From: Chryseobacterium sp. c4a
Lineage (GTDB): Bacteria; Bacteroidota; Bacteroidia; Flavobacteriales; Weeksellaceae
Direction of reading: 5' to 3'
NCBI RefSeq assembly: GCF_009900745.1
Contig: NZ_WXVU01000007.1
Span: 124,001-188,000 of the forward strand
Length of the DNA: 64,000 nt
The notes under the pieces: model-generated
Told to the model about the DNA's origin: nothing
Seen by the model: the letters and a program-made list of their open reading frames with translations, nothing else
The model's database searches: none
Program-made: the position numbers and the translations under genes
In this document: positions 50,525-59,339 of the stretch, in pieces
Layout: every line of letters starts with the position of its first letter
Position numbering within the stretch: position 1 is the stretch's first letter

Positions 50525-51256
50525 ATGAAATGTGCAATTGTAACAGGAGGCTCCAGAGGAATCGGGAGAGCCATCTGTATAAAACTTGCTGAAGAGAAGA
50601 ACTATCATATATTGATTAACTACACTTCCAATGAAGCTGCAGCAAAGGAAACTTTGGCGAAAGTAGAAGAATTGGGAGCTACAGGAGAAATTCTGAAGTT
50701 TGATGTAGGAAATACTGAAGAAGTAAATCAAGTATTAACAGTATGGCAGGAAAATAATCCTGAAGCTATAGTAGAAGTGATTGTTAATAACGCTGGAATT
50801 ACAAAAGACGGTCTGTTTATGTGGATGCAGAAAGAAGATTGGAATAGTGTGATCAATACCAGTCTAGACGGCTTCTTCAATGTTACTAATTTCTTTATCC
50901 AAAAGCTGCTTCGTAACAAATATGGAAGAATCATCAATATGGTTTCTGTATCCGGAGTAAAAGGAACGGCAGGACAAACGAACTATTCAGCCGCTAAAGG
51001 AGCATTGGTGGGAGCAACAAAAGCACTCGCTCAGGAAGTTGCTAAAAGGAATGTTACCGTAAATGCGGTAGCTCCAGGGTTTATTAAGACAGATATGACT
51101 CAGGAGTTCAATGAAGACGAATTGAAAGCCATGATTCCTGCTAATAGATTTGGAGAAGCAGAGGAGGTTGCAGATCTTGTAGCATTTTTAGCTTCCAGAA
51201 AGTCTTCCTACATTACAGGAGAAGTGATAAATATCAACGGCGGAATTTACTCATAA
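50525..51256 (+). CDS. fabG: 3-oxoacyl-ACP reductase, FabG-like (flexirubin locus)
   Basis: Short-chain dehydrogenase/reductase of 243 residues that reduces the 3-keto group during polyene elongation. The cofactor motif TGGSRGIG is at 7-14, NNAG at 88-91, and the catalytic triad is Ser141, Tyr154, Lys158 (NYSAAKGAL). The C-terminal ITGEVININGGIYS is FabG-like. It lies between the ammonia lyase and a ketosynthase, all on the plus strand. Involvement in pigment rather than general fatty acid synthesis follows from location. Confidence 0.88.
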   Translation: MKCAIVTGGSRGIGRAICIKLAEEKNYHILINYTSNEAAAKETLAKVEELGATGEILKFDVGNTEEVNQVLTVWQENNPEAIVEVIVNNAGITKDGLFMWMQKEDWNSVINTSLDGFFNVTNFFIQKLLRNKYGRIINMVSVSGVKGTAGQTNYSAAKGALVGATKALAQEVAKRNVTVNAVAPGFIKTDMTQEFNEDELKAMIPANRFGEAEEVADLVAFLASRKSSYITGEVININGGIYS

Positions 51257-51263
51257 AATAATC

Positions 51264-51334
51264 TAACAATATACCAATGTACTAGTATACCAATGCTGAT
51301 GGTTCTTGATAAAAGTTAGACTGATACATTGTTA
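51264..51334. repeat. Palindromic repeat A in the flexirubin locus
   Basis: TAACAATATACCA (51264-51276) and TGATACATTGTTA (51322-51334) are inverted with two mismatches; an extra TATACCAATG copy lies between. It fills the fabG-ketosynthase gap and shares its wording with the repeats at 52859 and 63873. Confidence 0.55.
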
Positions 51335-51350
51335 AATTCAATATATATAA

Positions 51351-52571
51351 ATGGAAAATAGGGTTGTAATTACCGGAATGGGAATTTATTCCTGCATCGG
51401 GACATCTTTAGAAGAGGTCAGGGAATCCCTATATCAAGGAAAATCCGGGATTGTATTAGATCCGGACAGAAAAGAATTTGGTTTCAGATCTGGTCTTACG
51501 GGAGTAGTTCCAAAACCTGATTTAAAAAACCTACTGAACAGACGGCAGCGAATCAGCATGGGGGAAGAAAGTGAATATGCTTATCTTGCTACCCTTGATG
51601 CCCTGAAACAGGCCAATCTTGATGAAGCCTTTTTAGATACCCATGAAGTAGGGATTTTATACGGAAATGACAGCGTTTCTCAGGCAGTAGTTGAATCTAT
51701 CGATATTGCAAGGGAAAAGAAAGATACCACATTGATGGGATCAGGAGCGATCTTTAAATCGATGAATTCAACAGTAACGATGAACCTTTCTACGATTTTT
51801 AAATTGAAAGGAATTAATCTTACCATCAGTGCAGCCTGCGCGAGCGGCTCACATTCCTTAGGACTTGCCTATATGATGATCAAAAATGGTTTTCAGGATA
51901 TGATTATCTGCGGCGGAGCTCAGGAAACCAATAAATATTCCATGGCGAGTTTTGATGGTCTGGGAGTTTTCTCGGCAAGAGAAGATGAGCCTACAAAAGC
52001 ATCAAGACCTTTCGATGCGGAAAGGGATGGTTTAATTCCAAGTGGTGGAGCCGCATCTTTAATTGTTGAAAGCCTGGAATCTGCCCAAAGAAGAGGCGCT
52101 CCTATCATAGCTGAAATTATAGGATACGGTTTTTCATCAAATGGAGGCCATATTTCAACTCCGAATGTTGATGGCCCGGCTTTAGCAATGGATAGAGCTT
52201 TGAAACAATCAGGATTGAAAGCTTCAGATATTGATTATATTAATGCTCACGCCACTTCTACACCAATTGGTGATGCCAATGAAGCAAAAGCTATCTATGA
52301 AATATTTGGAGGTGAAGTTCCGGTAAGTTCCACCAAATCCATGACCGGACATGAGTGTTGGATGGCTGGTGCAAGTGAAGTTATTTACTCAATTCTGATG
52401 ATGCAGAACAATTTTGTTGCGCCAAATATCAACTTGGAAAATCCTGATAATGAGGCTCAAATGATAAATTTAGTGTCCAAAACAAAAAATCAAAAAATTG
52501 ATGTATTTTTGTCGAATTCTTTTGGGTTCGGGGGAACCAATTCTGCACTAATAGTTAAAAAATTTGATTAA
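51351..52571 (+). CDS. Beta-ketoacyl-ACP synthase (flexirubin locus)
   Basis: Condensing enzyme of the FabF/B type, 406 residues. The full Cys-His-His triad is present: Cys163 (SAACASGSHSL), His300 (INAHATSTPIGD) and His334 (MTGHECWMAG). The C-terminal NSFGFGGTNSALIV is standard. It would extend the aryl-polyene chain with malonyl-ACP. Its stop codon is 4 bases before the ACP start, so the two are tightly coupled. Confidence 0.9.
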   Translation: MENRVVITGMGIYSCIGTSLEEVRESLYQGKSGIVLDPDRKEFGFRSGLTGVVPKPDLKNLLNRRQRISMGEESEYAYLATLDALKQANLDEAFLDTHEVGILYGNDSVSQAVVESIDIAREKKDTTLMGSGAIFKSMNSTVTMNLSTIFKLKGINLTISAACASGSHSLGLAYMMIKNGFQDMIICGGAQETNKYSMASFDGLGVFSAREDEPTKASRPFDAERDGLIPSGGAASLIVESLESAQRRGAPIIAEIIGYGFSSNGGHISTPNVDGPALAMDRALKQSGLKASDIDYINAHATSTPIGDANEAKAIYEIFGGEVPVSSTKSMTGHECWMAGASEVIYSILMMQNNFVAPNINLENPDNEAQMINLVSKTKNQKIDVFLSNSFGFGGTNSALIVKKFD

Positions 52572-52575
52572 AAAC

Positions 52576-52830
52576 ATGGAAAGGGAAAAAATTGTTGCTA
52601 TTGTTAATGATTTTCTGGTTAACGAATTCGAAGTTGACGGAGACGAGATCAGTAATGATGCCAACCTTAAAAATACACTGGGCTTAGACAGCCTTGATTA
52701 TATTGATATGGTCGTAGTGATCGAATCCAATTTCGGAGTGAAATTAGGAGAAGCAGATTTCAAAAAAATGGTAACATTTGATGATTTCTATACAACGATT
52801 GAACATAAGATCGCGGAGAAAAACGCGTAG
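52576..52830 (+). CDS. Acyl carrier protein (flexirubin locus)
   Basis: An 84-residue carrier started at the ATG at 52576; a TTG four codons earlier lies inside the ketosynthase gene. Phosphopantetheine attaches at Ser39 in LGLDSLDYID. It is acidic and helical as usual. It carries the growing aryl-polyene chain between the ketosynthase, reductase and dehydratase. A second ACP lies at the right edge of the window. Confidence 0.92.
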   Translation: MEREKIVAIVNDFLVNEFEVDGDEISNDANLKNTLGLDSLDYIDMVVVIESNFGVKLGEADFKKMVTFDDFYTTIEHKIAEKNA

Positions 52831-52858
52831 TTATTAAGTAATCTATATTCCTTACAAT

Positions 52859-52912
52859 ATACCAATGTAATAATAGAAAAGAGGAAACTCAAAGATATTG
52901 TTACATTGGTAT
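52859..52912. repeat. Palindromic repeat B in the flexirubin locus
   Basis: ATACCAATGTAA (52859-52870) and its perfect reverse complement TTACATTGGTAT (52901-52912) flank 30 bases between the ACP and acyltransferase genes. Another TATATTGGTA copy follows at once. Confidence 0.65.
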
Positions 52913-52936
52913 CTTTTATATTGGTAAATTGTATTT

Positions 52937-53824
52937 ATGGACAACAAGTGGAAAGGTAAATCTAAAGGGACGGTTCTGGGATACAGAATATTCGTCTGGT
53001 GCATTAGAAATATCGGAATCAGAAGTTCATATTTCGTATTGTACTTTGTGGCTGCTTATTACGTTCTGTTCCAGAAAAAAAGCAACCAATACATTCTCTA
53101 TTACTTCCAGAAAAGACTGAATTACAGGTATTGGAAATCCAAATGTTCTATTTTTAAAAGCTATTTCACCTTTGGGCAGGTTCTGATCGATAAAACAGCC
53201 ATTTCTGCTGGGTTGAGAGAAAAATATACCTATGAATTTGACGGTATTGAAAACCTGAGAAACCTTTTAGCAGCTAAAAAGGGAGGAGTGCTTATCAGTG
53301 CTCATATCGGTAACTTTGAAGTGGCAGAGCATTTCTTTGCAGACATCGACTTTGATTGTCAAATCAATCTGGTAACAACAGATCAGGAGGTCACCGTAAT
53401 CAAAGAATATCTGGAAAGTGTTTCTGTAAAAAAGAGCAATATCAAATTCATCTACGTTAAAGAAGATATGTCGCATATCTTTGAGATCAATCAGGCTTTG
53501 TCTAATAATGAATTGATCTGCTTTACCGGAGATCGCTATTTTGAAGGTTCAAAATTCCTGGAAGCAGATTTACTAGGGAAAAGTGCTAAATTTCCGGCAG
53601 GGCCATTTCTTATTGCATCCCGATTGGGAGTACCTGTGGTATATGTTTATGTAATGAAAGAAAACAATCTTCATTATCACTTGTATGCAAGAGTTGCTCA
53701 GAATATTAAAAACAGAGATTCTCAGGGGCTTCTACAGTCTTATGTTCAGAATCTTGAAACCATGGTAAAGAAATATCCACTTCAATGGTTTAATTATTTC
53801 GACTTTTGGGATGATATTGATTAA
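52937..53824 (+). CDS. LpxL/HtrB-like lipid acyltransferase (flexirubin locus)
   Basis: A 295-residue membrane-associated acyltransferase related to lipid A lauroyl acyltransferases. The catalytic HX4E motif is His123-Glu128 (SAHIGNFEVAE), with hydrophobic segments near residues 14-45. A GDRYFEGSKF segment follows near 197. In aryl-polyene and flexirubin loci such enzymes are thought to attach an acyl chain to the pigment or a lipid anchor. True lipid A acylation elsewhere in the cell is an alternative. Confidence 0.82.
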   Translation: MDNKWKGKSKGTVLGYRIFVWCIRNIGIRSSYFVLYFVAAYYVLFQKKSNQYILYYFQKRLNYRYWKSKCSIFKSYFTFGQVLIDKTAISAGLREKYTYEFDGIENLRNLLAAKKGGVLISAHIGNFEVAEHFFADIDFDCQINLVTTDQEVTVIKEYLESVSVKKSNIKFIYVKEDMSHIFEINQALSNNELICFTGDRYFEGSKFLEADLLGKSAKFPAGPFLIASRLGVPVVYVYVMKENNLHYHLYARVAQNIKNRDSQGLLQSYVQNLETMVKKYPLQWFNYFDFWDDID

Positions 53825-53999
53825 TTTTTCTATTTTTATCCCTTAAAAAACTAATAAAAACTCAAAACTATTAAGAAATCCTGAGGAACTAAAATTCAAA
53901 AGAGGTATTGTTCAAATAGAATTATTGATACAATGATTACAAAATAATATCTAAAATTCTTAATTTCCCAATCTCTTAATTTAAAAAGCACACCCTCTT

Positions 54000-55517
54000 T
54001 TGAAAAAAGAATATGACATACTTGTAATCGGCAGTGGATTGGGAGGTCTTGTTTCGGCTCTTATTATGGCGAAAGAAGGCTTGAAAGTTTGCGTGCTGGA
54101 AAAAAACAATCAGTATGGCGGCAATCTACAGACTTTTTCAAGGGATAAACTCATTTTTGACACCGGAGTTCATTATTTGGGTGGGCTTTCAAAAGGGCAG
54201 AATCTGAATCGTTTTTTTTCCTATCTGGAGATTATGGATGATCTTGAACTTCAGAAAATGGATGAGGATGGCTATGATAGAATTTCCTTTGGAGATGATG
54301 CGGTGAAATATCCCCACGCTCAGGGTTATCAGAACTTTGTAGAACAGCTATCTGTTTATTTTCCCGAAGAAAAAGAAAACCTTGAAAACTACTGTGAGGA
54401 GATTCAGTATATCTGCAGTCAGTTTCCGAGATATAATGTGATAGGAAAAGATAAATACAATGAAGAGATTCTGCATTTAAATACCAAAAGGTTCATAGAA
54501 TCCGTAACGCAGAATAAAACCCTTCAGGCCGTTTTATTAGGCTCTAATTTCCTGTATGCCGGAGATTCAGAAAATGTTCCATTCTATGTGCATGCATTAA
54601 CGGTGAATTCTTACATCCAAAGTGCTTATAAATGTGTAAAAGGTGGCAGTCAGATTTCTAAATTATTGATTAGAAAACTTCGTCAATATGGAGCGGAAGT
54701 TCACAAGCATTCAGAAGTTTCCGAATTTGTTTTTAATGAAAATAATACATTGGCTTCCGTAAAAACGAAGTCGGGGAAAGAATATACTGCAAAACAATTT
54801 ATCTCAAATATTGATATTCGGTCAACTATTAAACTGGTTGGAGAAGATAAGATTAAAAAATCTTTTTTGAACAGGGTTTTAAGCTGGAAGCCGGTTTCAT
54901 CGTGCTTTAGTGTTTATATTGTTTTAAAACCTCATTCCTTACCTAATTTTAACTATAATATTTATCACTTTTCTTCAGTAGATCAAGTTTGGAATGCATA
55001 CCGTTACAGAAAAGAAGACTGGCCGGAAACCTACATGCTTTCCTCAAGTCCGTCAAAGCATCATCCTGAATTTTCAGAAAGTCTCACGGCTATTTCCTAT
55101 ATGGATTTTGATGAGGTTAGACAATGGGAAAATACACTGAATACGGTTGCTGATGAGCATGAAAGAGGAGAACTCTATGAAAAGTTCAAATTAGAAAAAA
55201 CTGAAAAAATGGTTGATGCCCTTGAAAAGAGAATTCCTAATTTAAGGCATGGTATTAAGAAGATATACACCTCTTCTCCCTTGTCTTACCGGGATTATAT
55301 TGGCTGTTTTGAAGGAAACATGTACGGATATATGAAAAACTCGGAAAACCCTCTTAAAACAATGGTTTCTCCCCGTACAAAATTTGATAATCTGTTTCTG
55401 ACAGGCCAATCTGTAAATATGCATGGGATTTTGGGAGTAACCATAGGTGCATTCAACACATGTGCTGAGATTTTGGGAAAAGAAACTATTGACAGCCGTT
55501 TGGAGTATATGACCTAA
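54000..55517 (+). CDS. Phytoene-desaturase-like FAD oxidoreductase (flexirubin locus)
   Basis: A 505-residue flavoprotein of the carotenoid desaturase/isomerase (CrtI-like) family. The dinucleotide-binding motif GSGLGGLVSA is at 11-20, followed by VLEKNNQYGGNLQTF. The C-terminal end has LFLTGQSVNMHGILGVTIGA, the second FAD contact. The start is a TTG (54000): a stop lies upstream in frame at 53982 and the next ATG falls after the FAD motif. No carotenoid genes are nearby, so it likely acts on the polyene or an aromatic precursor. Confidence 0.82.
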   Translation: MKKEYDILVIGSGLGGLVSALIMAKEGLKVCVLEKNNQYGGNLQTFSRDKLIFDTGVHYLGGLSKGQNLNRFFSYLEIMDDLELQKMDEDGYDRISFGDDAVKYPHAQGYQNFVEQLSVYFPEEKENLENYCEEIQYICSQFPRYNVIGKDKYNEEILHLNTKRFIESVTQNKTLQAVLLGSNFLYAGDSENVPFYVHALTVNSYIQSAYKCVKGGSQISKLLIRKLRQYGAEVHKHSEVSEFVFNENNTLASVKTKSGKEYTAKQFISNIDIRSTIKLVGEDKIKKSFLNRVLSWKPVSSCFSVYIVLKPHSLPNFNYNIYHFSSVDQVWNAYRYRKEDWPETYMLSSSPSKHHPEFSESLTAISYMDFDEVRQWENTLNTVADEHERGELYEKFKLEKTEKMVDALEKRIPNLRHGIKKIYTSSPLSYRDYIGCFEGNMYGYMKNSENPLKTMVSPRTKFDNLFLTGQSVNMHGILGVTIGAFNTCAEILGKETIDSRLEYMT

Positions 55518-55528
55518 TCCATCAAACC

Positions 55529-57217
55529 GTGAAAAAAACTAATATCCAATACCTGTCATATAAAAGGCTTCTCATTTATTTGCTTTTTTCCCTGCTCCTC
55601 AATGCTTGTGGGGTGTCAAAATCGGTTCATCATCTTCCGGATGTAAAACAATATACTCTTGAGATTCCAAAGGTCACTAAGGTCAATGACAGTACATTTA
55701 GCTATAATCAGAATTATCTCACTAAAAATAAACAGCAGCTTTGGGAACTTTACATTAAAGGAAATCCTTTACAGTTGGGATACAACAACGGCGCATTAAC
55801 TCAGGAGCTAATGCAAAAACAGGAAGGGATTTTTTTCTCCAAAGTGGAAGGTTTTGTTCCTTCAAAATTTAAGCAGAAACTTTTAAATACGTTCTTAAAA
55901 TGGTACAATCGTAAGATGTATCTCAATGTAAGAGAAGATTATCAGGCAGAATTGTACGGGTTATCACAGTATTCATCTGATCAGTATGATTTTATTGCGT
56001 CAAGATATCTGAGAAATCTATATTTACATGGAGCTCATGATATTGGGCATGCCATGCAGGATTTGGCGATGGTAGGCTGTACTTCTCTGGCGGTCTGGAA
56101 CGAAAATACAGAAGATGGGGATCTGCTTATTGGGAGAAACTTCGATTTCTATGTAGGAGACGAGTTTGCCCAAAATAAAGTGGTTGAATTCGTGCAACCG
56201 GAAGAAGGGATTCCTTATATGTCTGTAAGCTGGCCGGGCATGATCGGAGTGGTCTCCGGGATGAATAAAGAAGGAATTACGGTAACAATCAATGCAGGGA
56301 AATCTAGAATTCCTCTTACTGCTAAAACACCAATTTCTTTGGTCACAAGAGAAATTCTGCAATATGCGAAGAACATTGAAGAAGCTATTGCTATTGCCCA
56401 AAAAAGGAATGTTTTTGTTTCAGAATCCATCTTAGTAGGAAGTGCGCAAGATAAAAATGCAGTAATTATAGAAGTTTCACCTAAGAATTTTGGGGTATAC
56501 AAGGTTCAGAATACAAGCAGAGTTCTTTGTACCAATCATTTTCAATCTGAAGTGTATAAGGATGATGTAAAAAATCAGAAGCAGATTGAAGAAAGCCACT
56601 CGTCTTATCGCTATGCAAAACTTCAGGAGCTTTTGGAGAAAGATAAAAAACTGAATCCTGAGAAAATCGCATCTATTTTAAGAAACCGATCGGGTTTAAA
56701 TGATAAAAACATAGGATATGGAAATGAAAAAGCATTAAATCAGCTGTTAGCCCATCATGCGGTTATATTCTCTCCTCAGAAGAAATTGGTATGGGTGTCT
56801 TCTAATCCTTATCAACTGGGGGAATTTGTATGTTATGATCTGAATGAAATATTTTCTGAAAAAGGATTACAGCCAAATGATTTTTCAAAATCAAAATTGA
56901 ATATTCAACGTGATCCTTTTGCAAATACGGAAGAATTTAAAAACTATGAAGAATACAGACATTTAAGTGTAAAGATCAATGATGTCATTCGCCATAAAGA
57001 CAGGCTTTCGGATGCGTTCTTCGACAATTATCTGTCATTAAATCCTGAGTTCTGGAAAGGATATTTTTTAGTTGGAAAATATTATTACCATGAAAAGGAA
57101 TATTCAAAAGCAAAGATTAAATTTGAAAAAGCACTTAGTAAAGAAATAACTACTATTCCGGATAAGAGGCTGGTTGAGAAATATCTTTATAAAGCTAATA
57201 AACAGCTCAATAAATAA
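55529..57217 (+). CDS. C45-family acyltransferase/hydrolase lipoprotein (flexirubin locus)
   Basis: A 562-residue lipoprotein (LLLNAC, lipidated Cys27) with an Ntn-hydrolase domain of the C45 acyl-transferase family. The nucleophile candidate is Cys184 in MVGCTSLAVWNENTEDG, followed by the conserved IGRNFDF. A TPR-like helical repeat lies at the C-terminus (GYFLVGKYYYHEKEYSKAKIKFEKAL). The start is GTG at 55529. Such proteins recur in flexirubin and aryl-polyene loci and may form or cleave the ester or amide linking the pigment. This is the last plus-strand gene, 11 bases after the flavoprotein. Confidence 0.78.
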   Translation: MKKTNIQYLSYKRLLIYLLFSLLLNACGVSKSVHHLPDVKQYTLEIPKVTKVNDSTFSYNQNYLTKNKQQLWELYIKGNPLQLGYNNGALTQELMQKQEGIFFSKVEGFVPSKFKQKLLNTFLKWYNRKMYLNVREDYQAELYGLSQYSSDQYDFIASRYLRNLYLHGAHDIGHAMQDLAMVGCTSLAVWNENTEDGDLLIGRNFDFYVGDEFAQNKVVEFVQPEEGIPYMSVSWPGMIGVVSGMNKEGITVTINAGKSRIPLTAKTPISLVTREILQYAKNIEEAIAIAQKRNVFVSESILVGSAQDKNAVIIEVSPKNFGVYKVQNTSRVLCTNHFQSEVYKDDVKNQKQIEESHSSYRYAKLQELLEKDKKLNPEKIASILRNRSGLNDKNIGYGNEKALNQLLAHHAVIFSPQKKLVWVSSNPYQLGEFVCYDLNEIFSEKGLQPNDFSKSKLNIQRDPFANTEEFKNYEEYRHLSVKINDVIRHKDRLSDAFFDNYLSLNPEFWKGYFLVGKYYYHEKEYSKAKIKFEKALSKEITTIPDKRLVEKYLYKANKQLNK

Positions 57218-57233
57218 TCTTTTTATCTTGGTT

Positions 57234-58406
57234 TTAGTTATTCTCAGGATTTAGTTTATTCAGGAAAAGAAAAGTGCCTATTCCGGCCATTGCAGATACT
57301 GAGGTGCTCAAAATAAAACTTCCGATTATATATTGAAGCAGATTATTTTTAATCAAATCAAAATTAAGATCCTGGCTAAGAAAATTACTGTTTCCATCCA
57401 CAAATGGAGCACCCAGAAATAATGATGCTGCAATAATAAAAGGAATAAAAGGAGGTAAACTGACATTGGAAGCCACAAAAGCAAGCACCTTATTCAGCTT
57501 AAAAAGTACCGATAGACTGATGACTAGCAAGGTCTGAAATCCCCAAAAAGGAGAAAGCCCGATAAAGACTCCAAGTGCAATGGAAAATGCTTTGGTTCGA
57601 TTTGTTCCGTCACTTTCCAGTACATCTTCTTTTATAAACCTTTTAAAGCTTTTTTTTTTGAAATTATTCACGAAGTTCCTCGGAATAATATAGAAAAGGG
57701 TAATGGTGACCAAAATTGTATTCAGAATGCTGATCCTGGTAAAATCTTTGAATGGTCTGAAGTGAGAAACCCGTTCTGTCGGATCGTACAAAACCTTGAT
57801 GGGAACATTCTTTACAGGAATGTGCCTCCAGGCAGTTCTTACGATAATTTCAATTTCAAATTCAAACTTAGGGGTGAAATATTTCTTCGGAATTCTGTGC
57901 AAAGGATAAAGTCTGTACCCGGATTGAGTATCTTCCAGCTTGATGCCGGTTTCAAACCAAAACCAGAAATTGGAAAATCTGTTTCCAAAGCTGCTTTTCT
58001 TTGGAATTCCATCCTGAGACATATTTCTGTTTCCAATCAAAAGAACCGCTTCATCTTCCTGAAGAAGGGTTTCTACGAATACAGGAATATCATCAGGATA
58101 ATGCTGGCCATCCGAATCGATGGTGATGGCATAATCATATCCTAATTCTTTTGCCTTTCTGAAACCTGTTTTAAGTCCATTTCCCTTTCCTTTATTTTCG
58201 GATAAGGAAATTGTTGTGATCTGGGGATATTGACTAAGGATTTGAGGAGTAGAATCGGTGGAGCCGTCATTAATCACAATAATACTTTCGGTGTAATCCA
58301 GAACACCGTCAATTACCCGTTTCAGGGTTTTTTCATTGTTGTAGGTAGGTATTAAAACGCAGATTTTCCTTTCAGAAATTGCATTTTGTACTTCAGCAAG
58401 GGACAT
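57234..58406 (-). CDS. GT2 glycosyltransferase fused to DUF2062
   Basis: A 390-residue fusion. The GT2 domain (about 14-235) opens CVLIPTYNNEKTL and has NDGST and the metal-binding DSDGQH. It is followed by a membrane-rich DUF2062 domain (about 270-390: GVFIGLSPFWGFQTLLVISL and three further hydrophobic segments). This pairing is common in aryl-polyene and flexirubin loci, where the protein may glycosylate a lipid carrier or the pigment head group. It is the last gene of the minus-strand half and converges with the C45 gene with 16 bases between. Confidence 0.82.
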   Translation of the reverse strand: MSLAEVQNAISERKICVLIPTYNNEKTLKRVIDGVLDYTESIIVINDGSTDSTPQILSQYPQITTISLSENKGKGNGLKTGFRKAKELGYDYAITIDSDGQHYPDDIPVFVETLLQEDEAVLLIGNRNMSQDGIPKKSSFGNRFSNFWFWFETGIKLEDTQSGYRLYPLHRIPKKYFTPKFEFEIEIIVRTAWRHIPVKNVPIKVLYDPTERVSHFRPFKDFTRISILNTILVTITLFYIIPRNFVNNFKKKSFKRFIKEDVLESDGTNRTKAFSIALGVFIGLSPFWGFQTLLVISLSVLFKLNKVLAFVASNVSLPPFIPFIIAASLFLGAPFVDGNSNFLSQDLNFDLIKNNLLQYIIGSFILSTSVSAMAGIGTFLFLNKLNPENN

Positions 58407-58410
58407 GTTT

Positions 58411-58887
58411 TTATTTTAAAGTGGCTCTTTCCGCTTCGGTAATCGTTTTAGACTGCATTGCAAACCTTTTGATATAGTTTTTTAGAGCAGTATTCTGTTT
58501 GTTGTAGTTGGTAAGAAGAAATGCTTTGTCATCTTTTAAGCTTCCCCTGTATCCTACAATTTTAGGAATATTCTCCTGAACACTTAGTCTGATCAGACGA
58601 AGCTCTGCATTATTCGGATTGCTCTTAATGATACCTTCAAGGTTGGTAGCTCCTGTTTTTACAAGTGCTTTCCGGTTTCCTTTAGATACTTTAGCTTCCA
58701 TGATTTTAGCTGCGGCTTTATACCCTAAAGTAACAGGATCAGAGCCTGATTGTTTCTCTGCAGTTTCAATAAAACTTGAGGTGTTGGCACTGGATTCGTT
58801 GGCTTTTGCATAGCTGTTTCTCAGTGTTTCAAGATCAGACTGAAAGAAAAACAAAAATGCCGCTACGAAGGATAGGATAAGTTTCAT
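58411..58887 (-). CDS. Exported hypothetical protein (flexirubin locus)
   Basis: A 158-residue protein with a short signal peptide (about residues 1-17). The mature part is helical and Ala/Lys-rich, with TPR-like stretches (LEGIIKSNPNNAELRLIRL). I recognise no named family. It overlaps the hot-dog gene by 4 bases and lies 4 bases ahead of the GT2 gene, so it belongs to the pigment operon. A periplasmic helper role is inferred only from place. Confidence 0.7.
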   Translation of the reverse strand: MKLILSFVAAFLFFFQSDLETLRNSYAKANESSANTSSFIETAEKQSGSDPVTLGYKAAAKIMEAKVSKGNRKALVKTGATNLEGIIKSNPNNAELRLIRLSVQENIPKIVGYRGSLKDDKAFLLTNYNKQNTALKNYIKRFAMQSKTITEAERATLK

Positions 58888-59264
58888 GACATTAATTTTT
58901 TATAGCTTACAGACAATTTCAATGCAATAGTCTCGCCAAAGGAGGTTACGTTTTTTACTTTAACATCTTCAAGATCTTCTGTAATATCCAGCTGAAGTTT
59001 CAGATCAGGAGTCTCAAAAGGGTTGATGATCGCCATAAACTTTACATTCGAAGCTGATTTTAAAAATAATTTTGAACCTGTAAACTCTTCAGTCAGTTCT
59101 TTAATGATCTGCATCATACAAACGCCGGGAGTTACAGGATTTCCAGGAAAATGACCTTTGAAAATATCATGATCTTTATTTAAATGGATATACGCGATAA
59201 AACTTCCGTTTTCTGCTTTTTCGTATGATGTTAATGTATAAAAGTCTGTAAGAATGGTCTGCAT
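58884..59264 (-). CDS. Hot-dog 3-hydroxyacyl-ACP dehydratase-like protein
   Basis: A 126-residue hot-dog protein of the FabZ/FabA-like group. The catalytic His38 is in FKGHFPGNPVTPGV. In FabZ a Glu follows 14 residues later; here that position is Gln52 (CMMQII), as judged from the recalled FabZ spacing. It may still dehydrate through a different acid, act with a partner subunit, or bind chains without catalysis. In the pathway it is placed to make the double bonds of the aryl polyene. It overlaps the following gene by 4 bases. Confidence 0.8.
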   Translation of the reverse strand: MQTILTDFYTLTSYEKAENGSFIAYIHLNKDHDIFKGHFPGNPVTPGVCMMQIIKELTEEFTGSKLFLKSASNVKFMAIINPFETPDLKLQLDITEDLEDVKVKNVTSFGETIALKLSVSYKKLMS

Positions 59265-59339
59265 GATCTTATTTTTTAAGATTTAATGTATGATAAACTC
59301 CGGTCTGAAAACGATATTGAAAAGTTTTCACGTTGAGAA

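Noticed and set aside
54000..55517. Desaturase-like flavoprotein as evidence of a carotenoid pathway here
   Set aside because: No phytoene synthase, cyclase or other carotenoid genes are in the window; the setting is a flexirubin locus, where this family member is expected to act on the aryl polyene or its precursor.
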